Origin: Mucilaginibacter sp.
Lineage (GTDB): Bacteria > Bacteroidota > Bacteroidia > Sphingobacteriales > Sphingobacteriaceae
Reading direction: 5' to 3'
DNA length: 33,773 bases
Assembly: GCF_028287845.1 (NCBI RefSeq)
Contig: NZ_JAQBOW010000100.1
Location: 1 to 33,773, forward strand
The notes below the pieces were generated by a model that worked only from the letters and a program-made list of their open reading frames with translations, had not been told where the DNA came from and did no database searches. Shown here in pieces: positions 22,756 through 31,221 of this stretch. The number at the start of each line of letters is the position of its first letter. The stretch's first letter is position 1. The position numbers and the translations under genes were made by a program.

Positions 22756-24459
22756 TTATCGCACAATGGTAATTGAAGCTGCTTTGGTAACTTTAGTATG
22801 ATAGTATAGGTCTGTACCTTCAAATACCCAGTAGTATGCTCCGGGTGGCAGGGCCTGCCCTTTATAATTTCCATCCCATACGTCATAAGTTGAATTGGCT
22901 GTAAATACCATCTGCCCGTAACGGTTAAATATTTTAACATTTCCAAATGATACAAAACCATCTATCTGAACAGAAAAATGATCGTTTACCCCATCGTTAT
23001 TAGGTGTAAAAATATTTGGCGCCAATATTTTATAAGCTGCCGGTGGTTTTATTAATACAGCGGTAGAAGTAATAGTTGTGCAACCTATAGTATTTACTGC
23101 TTTAATATAATACTTGCCGCTTGCCGATATATTTTTATAATCAGCTACAGGAATAGTTGCCACAGAATCAGTATAATAGCTATACGTTTGGCCGCTTACG
23201 GGTTGATAAACCCTTGATAGATCAACAGTTTGTGGGTATTGCACAGGTAATGGATCTAACATTTTGACGAGGGGAGCATCTTTAAGCACAACATGCACCG
23301 GAAGGATATTTTCACAACCTTCGGCATTTATTCCGTGTATATAATAAGTGCCTGTCTCAACAGATTTTGGGTTGTATACATAATCTAAAGTAACCGGATT
23401 AGTATAGTACTTAAAAGTAGTGTTATCGCTTGTTCCGGCGGTTACATATGCCGCGGTAAGATCAGCCCCCGCGCCCTGGCAGGCATAAACGGTATCCACT
23501 AAATTTAAAATAAAATTTTCTTCTATTTTATTAACTACAGTATACAAAGTATCGGGGCAACCCAAACCGGTATAAGGAGCAATAGCAACCGCGTATTTAG
23601 TTAAATTTGGCGGTGCCGGATTAAGTGTCAGCGTTTCACCATCACCCACGGATTGTGTAAAGTCATTGTCTTTAAACCATTTATAACCATAAAACCCGTT
23701 GGGTGCATGCAAAGTAATAGCAAGTTGCCCGTCGCAATAGGCGCTGCCGGTTATGGCCGGTGCTCCTTCTTCATTTATATCAATATAAGCGTAGCCAAAA
23801 TGCCCCCCCTTTGTACAATCATTAGTGGTAAATTCAAGAACTACTGTTTTCCCGCCATATCCGGCTAAATTAATTGTTGTTGCAGACCATTCTTTATAAG
23901 AGATAGTGGATGGCCCGGTATTTCTTGTTGAATCTACATCCGGAGCTACATTTGATATTTTAAATCCCGGCAATTCGTTTGATGCCACAAAATCAAAATA
24001 TGGGCATGTAATGTATTTTGAATCTGTATAATCATAAATCCTGGCGGCAAACTTAGGTTGCTGATAGCTTTCATGGCCAGGGTTTTGCAAAACAACCGCG
24101 TAGTTAAGAACAAGGCTGTAGGCTAGCCCCGGTGGTACAACAAATTGGTAACTTATACGCTCGGCCTCTGCACCGGTTCTATCATTACCTAACCTAACAG
24201 AAAACTTGCTGCCGTTTGGGCAAAGTGTAGGAAAGTTGCCATACTTATCATAAGTCTTCACGCCAACTATGGTATGCTGGTTATATACTGGTTGGGTTCC
24301 TCCAACTAGAATGTCTCCATTAGCATTAATTGACCCTGTAGAGCATATCCACCCTTCAAATGTGCCCTTTTCAAAGCCAATATTGGGCGGGACCTGCGCA
24401 AAGGCTCCAACACTTGCCAGCAAAAACAAAACCAATAATATTCTATACAATCCGCTCAC
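22756..24459 (-). CDS. Secreted protein with T9SS type B (CHU_C-like) C-terminal sorting domain
   Basis: A 567-residue exported protein. Residues 1-21 are a signal peptide ending SVGAFAQ. The first 210 residues form a jelly-roll-like region (GFEKGTFEGW, then FAARIYDYTD), followed by Ig-like repeats with regularly spaced cysteines. The last 90 residues are the gliding-motility C-terminal domain: PNIFTPNNDGVNDHF, VKIFNRYGQMVF, VWDGNYKGQALPPGAYYWV and a final ITIVR. That domain directs secretion by the type IX system and attachment to the surface. No catalytic motif is seen, so an adhesin or matrix role is most likely. It interrupts the ccm gene cluster. Confidence 0.9.
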   Translation of the reverse strand: MSGLYRILLVLFLLASVGAFAQVPPNIGFEKGTFEGWICSTGSINANGDILVGGTQPVYNQHTIVGVKTYDKYGNFPTLCPNGSKFSVRLGNDRTGAEAERISYQFVVPPGLAYSLVLNYAVVLQNPGHESYQQPKFAARIYDYTDSKYITCPYFDFVASNELPGFKISNVAPDVDSTRNTGPSTISYKEWSATTINLAGYGGKTVVLEFTTNDCTKGGHFGYAYIDINEEGAPAITGSAYCDGQLAITLHAPNGFYGYKWFKDNDFTQSVGDGETLTLNPAPPNLTKYAVAIAPYTGLGCPDTLYTVVNKIEENFILNLVDTVYACQGAGADLTAAYVTAGTSDNTTFKYYTNPVTLDYVYNPKSVETGTYYIHGINAEGCENILPVHVVLKDAPLVKMLDPLPVQYPQTVDLSRVYQPVSGQTYSYYTDSVATIPVADYKNISASGKYYIKAVNTIGCTTITSTAVLIKPPAAYKILAPNIFTPNNDGVNDHFSVQIDGFVSFGNVKIFNRYGQMVFTANSTYDVWDGNYKGQALPPGAYYWVFEGTDLYYHTKVTKAASITIVR

Positions 24460-24562
24460 ATTTAGTGAATTAAAGGTAAAAAATTAATTCAGGTAATGTT
24501 AAAAATACGCTATTTAATTAGGGCAGACGCATTAAAATAACTTAAAGCGTATCGCATATATA

Positions 24563-24815
24563 AGGAGGCTCCAATAGGAGCCCAAATCGGGTTGTCTTGC
24601 CTTCTATAAACAGGGAGCCCCTCCGGAGCCAATATTTGCTGAAAGAAAGCGGACATTTGACTCTGGAGTTTGTCTTGTCCTTCTATAAACACAGGGAGCT
24701 CCTCCGGAGCCAATATTTGCTAAAGCACAAAGCGGGCATTTGAACTCCGGAGGAGTCGCCTGTTTATAGAAAAAAGCTATAAAGTTAGAAAAGGCTCCAT
24801 CGGAGCCTTTTCTAA
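24563..24815. repeat. Cluster of GGCTCC/GGAGCC palindromes and direct repeats
   Basis: This is the main content of the 514-base gap between the T9SS protein and glutamate dehydrogenase genes. GGCTCC-4-GGAGCC lies at 24567-24582. Two direct copies of about 76-84 bases (24593-24668 and 24671-24755) share CTTCTATAAACA, GGGAGC, CTCCGGAGCCAATATTTGCT and GCGGACATTTGA or close variants. A reverse-complement end at 24745-24771 (CTCCGGAGGAG, TGTTTATAGAA) pairs with the second copy. A 14-bp hairpin is at 24785-24815. A 67-residue open frame here is only repeat. The rest of the gap is AT-rich with a small TATGCT/AGCATA hairpin at 24886-24900. Confidence 0.75.
24785..24815. terminator. Perfect 14-bp hairpin TTAGAAAAGGCTCC/GGAGCCTTTTCTAA
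   Basis: Exact arms (24785-24798 and 24802-24815) around a 3-base loop, with A/T-rich flanks on both sides. It carries the GGCTCC/GGAGCC core of the neighbouring repeats, so it is either a repeat copy that has become a bidirectional terminator or simply a repeat. Confidence 0.5.
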
Positions 24816-24907
24816 TAATGTCTATTATTATTTTAATGCATTTGCTATTTATATGTACTTGGTTGTTTTAATTAATAAATCACATTATGCTAAAAGCATA
24901 TAAACAA

Positions 24908-24933
24908 TTAAGGCCGACTTACGCCGGCCTTAA
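24908..24933 (-). terminator. Terminator of the glutamate dehydrogenase gene
   Basis: TTAAGGCCG (24908-24916) and CGGCCTTAA (24925-24933) form a 9-bp G/C-rich stem with an 8-base loop, 40 bases past the stop on the minus strand, followed there by TTGTTTAT. It fits a Rho-independent terminator. Confidence 0.7.
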
Positions 24934-24973
24934 ACAATAAAACTAATAAGTTTAACCTTGTGATTCGGCCCGA

Positions 24974-26410
24974 TTATGGCCAGATTCCTAAATTCTGATA
25001 AGAGACAGCTATTTTATTAATAACGCCTACTAATGCAGCTGTACGCATGCCATCTATTTTATTAATGCTTTTATAGGTCTCTCTTATCTCATGATAAGAA
25101 CGGATCATAGTATCCTCTAATCCTGAATTTACCAATTCAAGTTCAGTAGCTCCTTTAACTATAGTGGCGCGTTGTAACGGTGTTAAGGCTAAACCTGTAA
25201 TACCTTCAACCATATTTACCAGGTTAAGATTTGAGTTTTCTTCAAAGCGCCTGTTAATGCGGCCAAAAGCTACGTGTGATAAATTTTTAAGCCACTCAAA
25301 GTATGATACGGTTACACCACCTGCATTTGCATACATATCCGGAACAACAATACCACCCATTTCATGAAATATGGCTTCGGCTTCGGGGCTGGTTGGGCCA
25401 TTTGCACCTTCTACTATAATTTTAGCTTTTATATTTTTTATGTTGGCAACAGTTATCTGGTTCTCTAACGCTGCCGGAACTAAAATATCGCAGGGTTGTT
25501 CTAAACCTTCCAGCGTGTTTTTAAATTCTTGCTTTGCACCCGCGTAACCTAAAATTGAGCCGGTTGCTTTACGGTGCTGAAATACTGCTTCAATATCCAA
25601 ACCATCGGCATTATAAATTGCGCCTTCAAATTCGCATAAGCCCACTATTAAAGCACCAAATTCTGAAAGAAATTTAGCCGAATAATAACCAACGTTACCT
25701 AACCCTTGCACAATAACTTTTTTGCCTGATATACCTTGTGTTAACCCAATTTTCTGCATATCCTCACCAATGCTCACGCATTCGCGGGTGGCAATAGCTA
25801 CTCCCCTGCCTGTGGCTTCCCGCCGACCGGCAATACCATGTAAAGCAATAGGTTTACCTGTTACCGCTCCCATTGCATCTAACTGGCCCGGATTCATGGT
25901 GGCATAAGTATCGGCTATCCAACTCATTTCGCGTTCGCCCGATCCATAATCAGGAGCAGGAACATCAATGCTGGGGCCTATAAAGTTTTTCTTTATCAGC
26001 TCTACAGTATAACGGCGTGTAATATTTTCAAGTTCCTGAACAGTATAGTTTTTAGGGTTAATTTTAATACCACCCTTAGCACCTCCAAAAGGAACGTTAA
26101 CAATAGCACATTTATAGGTCATGAGGGCGGCCAAGGCCATTACTTCATCTTCGTTAACCATTTCGCTGTAACGTATACCGCCTTTTGTTGGCGATTGGTG
26201 CTGTGAGTGTTCAACCCGCCATGCATCTATCACTTCAAAGCCATTACCCCTGCGTATTGGGAAACGGAAACGGTAAACACTGTTACATGATTTTATCTGA
26301 TCTAAAAGACCTGCATCATGCTTGGTAAATTGTGCTGCAAAATCAAAGTTTGAGCATACATCGGCAAAAAAGTGGGTATCCTGATTTGTAACGGAATTGT
26401 TTGTAGCCAT
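24974..26410 (-). CDS. Glutamate/leucine/phenylalanine/valine dehydrogenase (glutamate dehydrogenase type)
   Basis: A 478-residue cytoplasmic amino-acid dehydrogenase that interconverts glutamate and 2-oxoglutarate plus ammonia. The substrate site has KGGIRY (76-81), K100 and PFGGAKGGI (107-115) with the catalytic Lys at 112. VPAPDYGSGEREMSWIADTY follows; in many family members this is DVPAPDMxT. The NAD(P) loop is VQGLGNVGYYSAKF, and ANAGGVTVSYFEW is the C-terminal signature. Length and order fit the family. Cofactor choice cannot be read with certainty. It has its own terminator. It lies between the ccmD/ccmC pair and the T9SS gene, with no obvious functional link to cytochrome maturation. 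Confidence 0.92.
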   Translation of the reverse strand: MATNNSVTNQDTHFFADVCSNFDFAAQFTKHDAGLLDQIKSCNSVYRFRFPIRRGNGFEVIDAWRVEHSQHQSPTKGGIRYSEMVNEDEVMALAALMTYKCAIVNVPFGGAKGGIKINPKNYTVQELENITRRYTVELIKKNFIGPSIDVPAPDYGSGEREMSWIADTYATMNPGQLDAMGAVTGKPIALHGIAGRREATGRGVAIATRECVSIGEDMQKIGLTQGISGKKVIVQGLGNVGYYSAKFLSEFGALIVGLCEFEGAIYNADGLDIEAVFQHRKATGSILGYAGAKQEFKNTLEGLEQPCDILVPAALENQITVANIKNIKAKIIVEGANGPTSPEAEAIFHEMGGIVVPDMYANAGGVTVSYFEWLKNLSHVAFGRINRRFEENSNLNLVNMVEGITGLALTPLQRATIVKGATELELVNSGLEDTMIRSYHEIRETYKSINKIDGMRTAALVGVINKIAVSYQNLGIWP

Positions 26411-26428
26411 AATCTTGTATTAATAAGG

Positions 26429-26638
26429 TTATTTTTCTTTTTCAATTTTTTTCAATCTCCTGTCTATAGAAAACAAGTAAATAGCTAAGCCAATAAAAAT
26501 TATAACTATTACCGCAATAACTACATATATTTTACCTGAGCTGCGAAAAGTATCGGCCATTTCTACAGTTTGGCTTTGCTGTGCAAAAGCGGTTACAAAA
26601 CTTACCAGCATTACTGCTAAAATTATAAACTTCTTCAT
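26429..26638 (-). CDS. ccmD: CcmD-family protein
   Basis: A 69-residue membrane protein. Residues 1-19 are a cleavable-looking signal (FIILAVMLVSFVTAFAQ). A short external segment is followed by one transmembrane helix (about 38-57, YVVIAVIVIIFIGLAIYLF) and a basic C-terminal tail RRLKKIEKEK in the cytoplasm. Small single-span proteins of this plan encoded next to ccmC are CcmD, which releases holo-CcmE from the CcmABC complex. Its start overlaps the ccmC stop by one base, so the pair is translationally coupled. Sequence conservation of CcmD is low, so the assignment rests mainly on context and topology. Confidence 0.82.
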   Translation of the reverse strand: MKKFIILAVMLVSFVTAFAQQSQTVEMADTFRSSGKIYVVIAVIVIIFIGLAIYLFSIDRRLKKIEKEK

Positions 26639-27312
26639 TAATTTGGGTTGTTTCTTTTATTTTCTATCAAACGTATACGGTAACGCAAAGTTGCAATCCA
26701 AATGGCTATAAAACTCCAGCCTAACATTGCGGGGTAAAAAGCTATTTTCATACCATTATCGAGGTCATATTTTCCAAATGCAGGATTACCGCCGCTGCCC
26801 GGGTGCAAAGAATCTGTCATTCTTGGTAAAATAAATATCAGAACAAGCATAATAGGGAAAGCGAAAATATTATAAATAGCAGATATTTTTGCGCGCTTTT
26901 GTTCCTCGTCAATTGAGTTTCTGAGCACTACATAGGCACAGTATAATAAATAGGCAATAGCAGCACTATTTTGTTTTGGGTCACCACTCCAAAATTCGCC
27001 CCAGGTGAATTTGGCCCAAATCATCCCGGTTATCAAACCCAAAGTAAAAAAAACAAGACCGGTATTTACGCATTCTATTGATGCAAGATCATATTCTTCT
27101 TTACCAGTTCTTAGGTACATAATGCTAAAAAAAACAGATATTACAAATACCGAAAGCATTCCCATCCACATTGGAACATGGAAGTATAGATTACGTATAG
27201 TTTCATGAAGAACAGGTAAAGAAGGAACAGAAAACAACAAGCCTGTTATTAACGTGGAAAGTACCAGCACAACAGCTATAACTTTCCACCATGTTTGATA
27301 TATAAATTTCAT
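26638..27312 (-). CDS. ccmC: Heme transporter/chaperone CcmC (CcsA-like)
   Basis: A 224-residue polytopic protein with six transmembrane helices. The periplasmic WWD heme motif is at about 99-115 (WAKFTWGEFWSGDPKQN). It is flanked by H45 in YFHVP and H170 in SLHPGSGG, the two expected heme ligands. CcmC loads heme onto CcmE. The start chosen is the ATG at 27312. A TTG at 27327 in the same frame is rejected because it lies inside the TACATTTG promoter box. It overlaps ccmD by one base. Confidence 0.92.
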   Translation of the reverse strand: MKFIYQTWWKVIAVVLVLSTLITGLLFSVPSLPVLHETIRNLYFHVPMWMGMLSVFVISVFFSIMYLRTGKEEYDLASIECVNTGLVFFTLGLITGMIWAKFTWGEFWSGDPKQNSAAIAYLLYCAYVVLRNSIDEEQKRAKISAIYNIFAFPIMLVLIFILPRMTDSLHPGSGGNPAFGKYDLDNGMKIAFYPAMLGWSFIAIWIATLRYRIRLIENKRNNPN

Positions 27313-27324
27313 ATTAATTACAGG

Positions 27325-27332
27325 CAAATGTA
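27325..27332 (-). promoter_or_regulatory. TACATTTG promoter box of ccmC-ccmD
   Basis: The minus strand has TACATTTG, an exact TAnnTTTG box, with 12 bases to the ccmC ATG. The leader would be only a few bases. It also explains why the in-frame TTG at 27327 is not a start. Confidence 0.5.
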
Positions 27333-27370
27333 CTAATTATTTGTATTGTGCCTTACTAAAAGTACTGCGC

Positions 27371-28573
27371 CTATTTTGGCTTATCAGATGGCTCATAATC
27401 AACAGGCAGCAGTTCTGATAATCGCAGCTTAGACCAGCTCCCTTCATATAAGGGGCTTTCGCCAACAACTACACCATTCTTATCAAATAAAGAATAAGGA
27501 GGGTTATTAAATAGTGTACATACGCTTATTTCATAATTAGGCATATCCAAAGGGCGATATATATCCTTAAAGTTGGTCTCATCCCTCTTTTTAGTGTAAA
27601 TCACATATAGATAGTTGGGGTAGGTAATAGCAAATATGCCTGTTTCCTGTGTTGATCTTAATAACTCGAACGAAGCCCACGGAACTGTGGCTATCCGCTC
27701 ATGGGCATATTTTGAAAGGTTAGAAAGTTCGATGTAGTGATTAACCGAATCACCCCTTCTTAAAGAAGTAAACATTTCTATTTTACGATGAATAACTTCA
27801 TCCGATGGGCGATCAGTGTTAGGGTAACGGGTCAATTTCCGTACATCAAAGCCCTCTTCTTTTAATTTATCTGTATAAAGCGCGCGATAAAAGTGCATTG
27901 GCGATCCATAATAGGCCAGATCCCGGTTAATGCGCCATCTTTTTTTCTGCGCCTCATTTCCAGGTAATTCTTCAAAAAGCCGTTGCCCTTCGTATGATAT
28001 ATTGCCTGCAATTTTATCGCTTTTAAAATTTTTCAGCAAAAATTTAACCCGGTAACCAAGTCCGCGATTTTCTACAATTAAAAATTGGTCAGCATCTGCT
28101 TCTAATACCTGCTGTGTTTTATAATAAGTTAGGTTAAGTACATCGGGATTAATTACCTGGCAGTTTTTAGCATTTTCATCCGTACCAATAAACTCTCTTT
28201 TAAATTGCTCATAGTTACGTTTCCAATCGCCTTTATTACCAGAAATAACTACTTCACGCAGTTGAATCACCTTTGGCTCCATCTCTATACTTAGCTTTAT
28301 TGGCTCATCGCCTACTAATACAGTTTTGGTATAATCAGTAAAACCTATTGCTGTTACTACAAGTGTGTATTGCCCGGGCCTTACTTTACTCAAACTAAAA
28401 GTACCATCGGCTGAGGTTATTGTACCAAATGATGAATTGCTTAAAAAAACACTTGCTCTTGATACCGGAGATTTAGTTTCCTTACCTATTACCTTGCCGG
28501 TTATATTTTCATTTTGAGCCTTTGTAAGAACAGGCCATAAAAAAAGCAAAAAAACTAATAGGGATAGCCGCAT
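27371..28573 (-). CDS. Secreted CarboxypepD_reg-like protein, paralogue A
   Basis: A 400-residue exported protein with a signal peptide (1-19, SLLVFLLFLWPVLTKAQ). The N-terminal domain (about 22-105) is a carboxypeptidase-regulatory-like beta-sandwich with GKVIGKETKSPVSRASVFL, GTITSADGTFSLSKVRPGQY and VTAIGFTDY, as in the plug-proximal part of TonB-dependent receptors. The remaining 290 residues form a domain shared with the next gene: FKREFIGTDENAKNC, INPDVLNLTYY, LIVENRGLGYRVKFLL and a C-terminal SPLYEGSWSKLRLSELLPVDY. No beta-barrel or catalytic motif is recognised. Function unknown; probably periplasmic or outer-membrane associated. Tandem duplicate of the gene upstream. Confidence 0.85.
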   Translation of the reverse strand: MRLSLLVFLLFLWPVLTKAQNENITGKVIGKETKSPVSRASVFLSNSSFGTITSADGTFSLSKVRPGQYTLVVTAIGFTDYTKTVLVGDEPIKLSIEMEPKVIQLREVVISGNKGDWKRNYEQFKREFIGTDENAKNCQVINPDVLNLTYYKTQQVLEADADQFLIVENRGLGYRVKFLLKNFKSDKIAGNISYEGQRLFEELPGNEAQKKRWRINRDLAYYGSPMHFYRALYTDKLKEEGFDVRKLTRYPNTDRPSDEVIHRKIEMFTSLRRGDSVNHYIELSNLSKYAHERIATVPWASFELLRSTQETGIFAITYPNYLYVIYTKKRDETNFKDIYRPLDMPNYEISVCTLFNNPPYSLFDKNGVVVGESPLYEGSWSKLRLSELLPVDYEPSDKPK

Positions 28574-28699
28574 TTATAATTAATAATAAGCTTTTTTTTT
28601 TAAAATGCTAATAAAACATTTACAAATGAATTATAGATGAAAAACAAGTATTAAAACTGTTATAATGTAATCTTTTATCATCCGCCGGTATACCTAAAT

Positions 28700-29902
28700 T
28701 TATGGTTGATTATTCGCCGGTGTATAATCAACAGGTAACATGGTTGAAAGGCGTGCCTTTGACCAGGTACCTTCGTATAACGGACTATCGCCAACTGTGG
28801 TACCGTTTCTGTCAAAAAACACTAACCGGTCATTGTTCAACAGGCTTATAATAGTTGTTTCGTAATTAAGCATATAAGGTTCCCGGTATAGATCTCTAAA
28901 ATAATTGGTTTCCCATTTTTTAGTATAAATTACATACAAATAATCTGCAAATGTAAGAGCAAATAATCCCTGCTGATCTGTTTTTCGTAGTACATCTTTT
29001 ATAGCCAGTTGCTCTTTACCTAATGTTTGTACAGAGTATTTGGGTGAAAGTTTTATGTTGGTCCATTTAAGAAATGCATTATCGTCAGTTCCTTTAGCTT
29101 TAGTTAAATTTTGTTGAATTATCTCTTCCGATGGTCGGTGGGGATTAATTGTACGGGTAAGCCGGTAAATTTTAAAACCTGCGGTCGCCAGGCTGTCTCT
29201 ATATAACGATCTATAAAAATGCATTGCCGAACCATAATAAGCTTCGTCGCGCTTTTTTTGCCATTTTTTCATTTGAGATTCCTTTCCGGGTAATTGCTCA
29301 AACATCCGCTGGCCCTGGTAAATAACACTTCCGGTTAAAAAATCACTATTAAATTTCTTCATCAGGAATTTAATACGGTAACCCAATGCACGGTTCTCCA
29401 CTATAAAAAACTCATCAGAAAACGCTTCTAATACCTTTTTATTTTGATGAAATGAAAAATTCAATACTTCGGGGTTAATCAGTTTACAATCTTTGGCATT
29501 GTCATCTTCACCAATAAATTCTGCTTTAAACCGCTCGAGCGCGAGTTTACGATCGGCTTTTGAAAGTGTAGAAATATTTACTTCTTTAAGCTGAATATTT
29601 TTGGGCGATAGTTCGATAGTGAGATTACCAGGCTCACTACTTATTGAAATGGGTTGGGCCTTATCTTCAAAACCAACAGTTGTTACAATAAGATTATATT
29701 GCCCCGGCCTGATGCCGTTTATTGTGAATGTGCCATCATCGGCAGTAGTTGTGCCGAAAGAAGAATTACCTAAAAAAACACTTGCATGCGATAAGGGCGC
29801 TTTTGTATCAGCACGTAGTACCTTGCCTGTAATAACGACGCTTTGCGCTAAAGTAATTACCGGGCACAACAGGAGTATTATTAACTTTATTAATCGCGCC
29901 AT
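28700..29902 (-). CDS. Secreted CarboxypepD_reg-like protein, paralogue B
   Basis: Also 400 residues from the ATG at 29902, with a signal peptide ending VITLAQ. A longer reading frame starts at 29956, but its extra 18 residues precede a good signal peptide and would overlap ccmB by 67 bases, so it is rejected. With the chosen start the overlap with the ccmB stop is 13 bases, suggesting translational coupling. The domain plan equals that of paralogue A: beta-sandwich (GKVLRADTKAPLSHASVFL, GTTTADDGTFTINGIRPG), then FKAEFIGEDDNAKDC, INPEVLNFSFH, FFIVENRALGYRIKFLM and DSPLYEGTWSKARLSTMLP. Function unknown. Confidence 0.83.
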   Translation of the reverse strand: MARLIKLIILLLCPVITLAQSVVITGKVLRADTKAPLSHASVFLGNSSFGTTTADDGTFTINGIRPGQYNLIVTTVGFEDKAQPISISSEPGNLTIELSPKNIQLKEVNISTLSKADRKLALERFKAEFIGEDDNAKDCKLINPEVLNFSFHQNKKVLEAFSDEFFIVENRALGYRIKFLMKKFNSDFLTGSVIYQGQRMFEQLPGKESQMKKWQKKRDEAYYGSAMHFYRSLYRDSLATAGFKIYRLTRTINPHRPSEEIIQQNLTKAKGTDDNAFLKWTNIKLSPKYSVQTLGKEQLAIKDVLRKTDQQGLFALTFADYLYVIYTKKWETNYFRDLYREPYMLNYETTIISLLNNDRLVFFDRNGTTVGDSPLYEGTWSKARLSTMLPVDYTPANNQP

Positions 29903-30573
29903 ATATAAGGAAAAAGCAACAAGGCTGTTGCCATAACAATAACATTTATAAGACATAAAACTCCAATATTACCATAGCTTAAGCTACGCTCTATTCCGTC
30001 CATAGCACTTTTGCTAAGACGTATCAATATTAAAATAACAGGAATAATTACCGGGAAGCTTAGTATAGCCATGAGGGTGCCGTTATTACCGGCTTTTGAT
30101 GCAATGGCAGATATCATGGTAAACACTGTAGAAAAACTAACGCTGCCCAGCAATACGGTTATGAAATAAAATAAAGGGTCGCCAATGGTATTGTTAAAAA
30201 AAACCAGGTATACTATCAATGCTAATATACTAAGTAATGACATCAGCAAAATATTATATATAGTTTTAGATAGGATGATAGCGTGCGGGCTGGCAATTGA
30301 ATAATAATATAGCAACCGGCTTTTACTTTCCTGTACAAAACTTTTGGCTATAGCATTTACCGATGCAAACAGAATGATGATCCAAAACAGCACGTTCCAT
30401 ACAACTTTATAACCTGTACTTTTATCAAAACCAGGGGTAAGGCTAAAAGAGATATAACAAACAAACACGGTTGAAACCACGTACAGCAGCACGCCGTTAA
30501 ACGCGTATTTTGAGCGCCACTCTAACACCACTTCTTTTTTAAAAAGCTCCCAGGTTTGATCTATGAGTTTCAT
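29890..30573 (-). CDS. ccmB: Heme exporter / CcmABCD permease subunit CcmB
   Basis: A 227-residue inner-membrane protein with about six transmembrane helices and the CcmB opening ELFKKEVVLEWRSKYAFNGV. Other family segments are LFWIIILFASVNAIAKSFVQE and LMAILSFPVIIPVILILIRL. CcmB is the membrane partner of the ATPase CcmA; together with CcmC and CcmD they release holo-CcmE. ccmA is not in the window. The 3' end overlaps the start of paralogue B by 13 bases. The gene lies about 2.6 kb from ccmC, an unusual separation caused by the two paralogues in between. Confidence 0.92.
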   Translation of the reverse strand: MKLIDQTWELFKKEVVLEWRSKYAFNGVLLYVVSTVFVCYISFSLTPGFDKSTGYKVVWNVLFWIIILFASVNAIAKSFVQESKSRLLYYYSIASPHAIILSKTIYNILLMSLLSILALIVYLVFFNNTIGDPLFYFITVLLGSVSFSTVFTMISAIASKAGNNGTLMAILSFPVIIPVILILIRLSKSAMDGIERSLSYGNIGVLCLINVIVMATALLLFPYIWRD

Positions 30574-30686
30574 TAGGCGTAAAAGTAGTAATTAGAGATT
30601 AGTTAAACAGGTGTAGTGCTTAAAAATTAAGCGGCAAAAACCTGTTTATAGATAAAAAATAATGTATTTTAACATTTATTAACATC

Positions 30687-30730
30687 AAGTGTCCCAAGGT
30701 GTCCCAGGTGTCCCAAGTGTCCGTGGGACA
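30687..30730. repeat. Tandem GTGTCCCAAG-type words with inverted end
   Basis: In the 233-base gap between ccmB and the 135-residue membrane protein, the word GTGTCCCA(A)G is repeated about four times in a row (AAGTGTCCC, AAGGTGTCCC, AGGTGTCCC, AAGTGTCC). The array then ends in the inverse TGGGACA, which pairs with TGTCCCA (30709-30715 / 30724-30730). The remainder of the gap contains nothing I recognise apart from a loose copy of ACCTGTTTATAGA (30640-30653) that resembles the repeats at 24.6 kb. Confidence 0.6.
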
Positions 30731-30806
30731 GTACACGCCCTTCTTCGTGATTGCCCGGCTATTGTAGCATTACGGCGCTTAACGGGATAGCTAAATCGCT
30801 AAAAAA

Positions 30807-31214
30807 CTACCTGGAGTATTTTGATGATTTTGCCAAAGTACCGGCCAAAGCTATAACCGGGCCCGCGAACAACAAATACCACCCCCACTTAAATTTTACC
30901 TGGTTTGCTAAAAACCCCGCGAATGATTTAAATGGTATAAAGCTAAAGCTGGTATGCACTTTCATAAACGCGGCTATAAATAAAAGCAATACTAATACTA
31001 ACGAGAGCCATGCAGTAAACCGTACCAGTTTTATTCTGTTTAATACTACACCCAATATACCCACAACAGATATGAGCAATATTACCATACCGTAGGGGCG
31101 ATTAAGATCATATACATCCCAATTAAACAAATGGAAAGGGCGTAACAACGGGCACCAGGTGCCAGCCATTAACAACACAAAACCAATAAATGATATCAGG
31201 GACGGGAATCTCAT
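30807..31214 (-). CDS. Four-helix membrane protein of unknown function
   Basis: A 135-residue protein made almost entirely of four hydrophobic helices (about 5-22, 41-59, 66-84 and 109-127) joined by short loops. A conserved-looking aromatic segment, CPLLRPFHLFNWDVYDLNRPYG, follows helix 1. No motif of a known transporter or enzyme is present. It is the last gene of a tight four-gene run (DEAD-box helicase, small membrane protein, gldC, this gene), seven bases after gldC, so it is co-transcribed with them. Coding status is well supported by context; the function cannot be assigned. Confidence 0.75.
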   Translation of the reverse strand: MRFPSLISFIGFVLLMAGTWCPLLRPFHLFNWDVYDLNRPYGMVILLISVVGILGVVLNRIKLVRFTAWLSLVLVLLLFIAAFMKVHTSFSFIPFKSFAGFLANQVKFKWGWYLLFAGPVIALAGTLAKSSKYSR

Positions 31215-31221
31215 AAAGTTA

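Noticed and set aside
24510..24713. 67-residue open frame on the minus strand
   Set aside because: It is made of the CTCCGGAG repeat copies, and its peptide simply repeats the APEELPV/APEGLPV word; there is no start context or independent coding sign.
27313..27327. TTG start for ccmC giving MPVIN at the N-terminus
   Set aside because: The TTG is part of the TACATTTG promoter box, and an ATG with normal CcmC sequence follows five codons later.
29903..29956. 18-residue extension of paralogue B
   Set aside because: It would place residues ahead of a good signal peptide and lengthen the overlap with ccmB to 67 bases; the shorter form matches the length of paralogue A.
30751..31095. 114-residue plus-strand frame opposite the four-helix membrane protein
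   Set aside because: It is antisense to a gene in a tight operon, and its composition mirrors the hydrophobic codons of the other strand.
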